In this document: in pieces, positions 62,601 to 64,000 of the stretch
Layout of the letters: each line of letters begins with the position of its first letter
Position numbering within the stretch: the first letter of the stretch is position 1
Assembly: GCA_903895695.1 (NCBI GenBank)
Contig: CAITUY010000165.1
Span: forward strand, 1 to 64,000
From: an uncultured bacterium
Lineage (GTDB): Bacteria > Verrucomicrobiota > Kiritimatiellia > CAIKKV01 > CAITUY01
Direction of reading: 5' to 3'
Length of the DNA: 64,000 nt
Notes under the pieces: generated by a model
The model's input: the letters and a program-made list of their open reading frames with translations, nothing else
Told to the model about the DNA's origin: nothing
The model's database searches: none
Made by a program: the position numbers and the translations under genes

Positions 62601-64000
62601 GTTTTCCGATATCCGCAAACAGCTCGTGGCCTCCACGGCGATCTTCCTGGTCGTCTTCGGCCTCCTGCGCACGTTCCATCCGGCCTTCGAAATGGTGCGG
62701 TCGTCGGTCATGATCCTGCTCGGGTTCGTGATCCTGCTCCTGACCCTGCTGGTCACGTTCATGGTCGGCGGAAAGTTCAAGCAGAACCTCAGGGACTTGC
62801 GTCGGCGGGAAGGCCAGGTCGAGGGCGCGGACGTCAATCGCGGCGGGGTGATCGGAACGGCCTTCATGCTGGGCCTCAACAACATGCGCCGCCGCAAGGT
62901 CCGCACTGGCCTCACCTGCGCCACCCTGATTCTCATCACGTTCGTCATGATCTGCTTCACCTCGGTCACCACGGACCTGACCGACGTCGAATACCCCACC
63001 GGCCGGTCGGCGTGGAACGGCATCATGGTGCGCGAGACGAACTACCAGAATCTCACCGATCCCCAGCTCAACGCGATCAGCCAGATGTACGGCACGCGGT
63101 ATCCGGTGGCGACGGTAAAGTGGCTGACCCCCCAGATGTACTCCTGGATGGCGGACCGCCTGCAGAACGCCGAAATCCAGGTCGACCGTTCATGGCAGGC
63201 CGCGGGCCAGACCGTCAGCCGGCGCATCACGCTCAACTCGGCGATGGAAATGAGCTGGCAGGAACCCACGTTCTCCGGCATCGACTCCACGCTGCTCACG
63301 CACCGCGGCTGGTTCCCGCGGCCTCCGCAGACGCCGGACGAAATCCGCGCCGCGGCCCTCGCCGGCGGGCGGACTCGGAACTCCGTCATCCTCCCCTTGC
63401 CGGCCGCCCGCGACCTGGGCCTCACGCCCGAACAGGTGGACGCCACCAACGTGACGGTCACGATCCGAAGCGAGGAGTACGACGTGCTCGGCATCTTCGA
63501 TCCCGACGCCCTGGGCCGCATCCAGGGGCTGGACGGCCGTTCGCAGTTGCCGTTCGACCTCAACAGCGTCCAGCAGTTGGGCTCGCGTGACAGCCGGATC
63601 TTCCTGCCCGAGGACATCGGACGCATGGCCCCCTCTCAGGTCATGCTCGTCAATCGCATGCCGCCGCTCAAGGTGGAGGAAACCCCGACGGTCTTCTGCT
63701 CGGTGCTGTTCCCCAAGACCGCCTACCGGCTGCGCGCGGATGAGCCCGAACGGCCGGCCGTGGATTATCCCGAGCAGCGCCGGCTCGTGACGGACTATCT
63801 CGAACGGCTGGGCAAGCCCGCCTACTACGCCGTGGACGGCACCTGCTACTACGGTTCACGCCAGCGCGCCCGCAGCCTGGCGGGCTTGCTGCAGTTGCTC
63901 GTGCCGCTGCTGATCGCGGCCCTGACCGTCTTCAACACCATGCGCGGCTCGGTCTACGAGCGCCGCGGCGAGATCTACGTCTACAACGCGGTCGGCGTCG
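59668..64000 (+). CDS. FtsX-like ABC permease with M28 peptidase-like ectodomain (3' partial)
   Basis: The frame begins at GTG 59668 (VEERKQPRWFDQALVAAAF) and stays open for 1444 codons to the window end. A first membrane helix (AFAVLGLAVLAGFVLF) is followed by an M28-like region: AAAGTRLTGTPGCRQTEALI, then HNLLGVLHGRAPRAEALVVS and YYDSSSVVPDLAPG. The usual His-x-Asp zinc motif reads Y-Y-D, so the peptidase site is probably dead. Near residue 950 helices resume (VIGILWYLGLLVPFVFFAEK, VMILLGFVILLLTLLVTFMV). The FtsX-type LGLNNMRRRKVRTGLTCATL leads to a second periplasmic part. The final LLVPLLIAALTVFNTMRGSV and RRGEIYVYNAVGV are typical FtsX/MacB ends. It lies 21 bp after the OPT-like gene; an ATPase partner is expected outside the window. 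Confidence 0.8.
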   Translation, partial: MEERKQPRWFDQALVAAAFAVLGLAVLAGFVLFGDPKDRQPRAAFVQTYTENELEAAVARHAFEGHLKEIAAAGTRLTGTPGCRQTEALISNVFQRAGLETVAQEFTVTVPVTEICEIRDVATGEPLEGVRLAPFMPSGLLPTSCSITTRLVAAESATLRWLSGVDPRTVTVITPVDGGGTWPELAASGVQALIVHDTPDRRALRPNLDQAANWAPIAVAEPTPFPRFCATGPIESFTGRTVAVTCRVTWQTRTAHNLLGVLHGRAPRAEALVVSAYYDSSSVVPDLAPGAEQAVPAAALLDLVEALAPYRDTLPRDIVFVATAGHAQGLAGISRIMECVERFSALRPDFVPFESRRAEHEAALRQPDEARLCRIAAGEIHLRRKDAALAARVAYLRAGSPVYRDGFNPATATDEQLKAAENSHPLLQAYLAAKQADNEAANRVSVSARDVLADPEYRAAYDGLLAETRAWHSAQLRELNDRILVRDLFAHYRNVVALNLELNSGGSKARTKLSLLTGIYNAGPSVDPQSTDIANLLMAKSPDLKVISWGARDAAGSLAQPNRNSPSYTELESEPWFHCGRLAFSVCNHEFIPPKLGTPEDELADLSMDVLRLHVPAAGRLVLALAGGQVQFKTLNVNKSQSMAALRGSVFGEAGASTMVPSHPMGVRTVVRALVEDQRSQTPIDTRGVSIYPVVACSPYGTYERPLAFDFGTYSRVTVDAARFDEAGHLVFIGDQGAASQSVYPCIKIEAKSLIATAGQTPQPINIGLFRAVPVALYQRQNPQTQQPFKGASILGRQGLVEPTRKNAGSLTTFIEPDLTFYLSFMDGAADNPEILTPRAFMLNADPVAAIAKDEPELYGRGFLAADTPALLWAQIDTAASMLRTAEKRLRLQQQFRMADEQMLAFHARGNELLKTARDQLDNREPLEAANAGSSSLAYAMANHPVIRGRIDQAVIGILWYLGLLVPFVFFAEKLLFGFSDIRKQLVASTAIFLVVFGLLRTFHPAFEMVRSSVMILLGFVILLLTLLVTFMVGGKFKQNLRDLRRREGQVEGADVNRGGVIGTAFMLGLNNMRRRKVRTGLTCATLILITFVMICFTSVTTDLTDVEYPTGRSAWNGIMVRETNYQNLTDPQLNAISQMYGTRYPVATVKWLTPQMYSWMADRLQNAEIQVDRSWQAAGQTVSRRITLNSAMEMSWQEPTFSGIDSTLLTHRGWFPRPPQTPDEIRAAALAGGRTRNSVILPLPAARDLGLTPEQVDATNVTVTIRSEEYDVLGIFDPDALGRIQGLDGRSQLPFDLNSVQQLGSRDSRIFLPEDIGRMAPSQVMLVNRMPPLKVEETPTVFCSVLFPKTAYRLRADEPERPAVDYPEQRRLVTDYLERLGKPAYYAVDGTCYYGSRQRARSLAGLLQLLVPLLIAALTVFNTMRGSVYERRGEIYVYNAVGV

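Overview
The window is GC-rich, bacterial and densely coded. Its gene content suggests a member of the PVC superphylum, perhaps a Kiritimatiellota- or Lentisphaerota-like bacterium from metagenomic data. That rests on two giant secreted heparinase-like proteins, a GH106-like hydrolase, a Gfo/Idh enzyme with the 'SEV' motif, a DUF6785-type membrane protein, an FtsX-type permease with an M28-like ectodomain, and many palindromic repeats. The taxonomy is inference; no rRNA, tRNA or CRISPR array was seen.

Region 1 (about 1-16 kb) looks like a mobile/defence island. It opens with the tail of a transposase-like protein and two direct repeats. Then come a BrnT-like toxin/antitoxin pair, a large secreted heparinase-like protein, a DUF4160/DUF2442 pair and a Phd/PIN pair. 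The core is a tightly coupled operon: XRE regulator, PLD-SNF2 helicase, and an Eco57I-like adenine methyltransferase. The methyltransferase carries an extra C-terminal domain resembling an AbiEi/DUF6577 antitoxin, and an AbiEii nucleotidyltransferase gene follows it. I read this as a modification/helicase defence system with a built-in toxin-antitoxin guard. It is the strongest candidate here for an undescribed system.

Region 2 (16-31 kb) is mostly cell envelope and redox. It holds a LemA/DUF2207/Mur-ligase-like operon, tatA-tatC, a 1544-residue secreted CARDB/LVIVD repeat protein, and a [NiFe] hydrogenase with a Tat signal plus its maturation protease. A PocR/AraC-type regulator is divergent from the hydrogenase.

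Region 3 (31-42 kb) carries small redox genes, then a same-strand series: histidine kinase, response regulator, an unusual REC-PAS-PAS-PTS Enzyme I fusion, a lipase-maturation-factor-like membrane protein, a shortened isochorismatase, a dienelactone hydrolase and a DoxX-like protein.

Region 4 (42-64 kb) is a carbohydrate/catabolic region broken by repeat-rich junctions. It contains the second heparinase-like protein, the GH106-like hydrolase, a ceramidase-like protein, gene remnants (SpoIIAA-like, HsdR N-terminus), a Fic protein, a Gfo/Idh-GNAT fusion, a glycyl radical enzyme beside a zinc dehydrogenase, an OPT-like membrane protein, and an FtsX-like permease that runs off the end. Several palindromic repeat families recur between genes, and some lie in frame inside genes.
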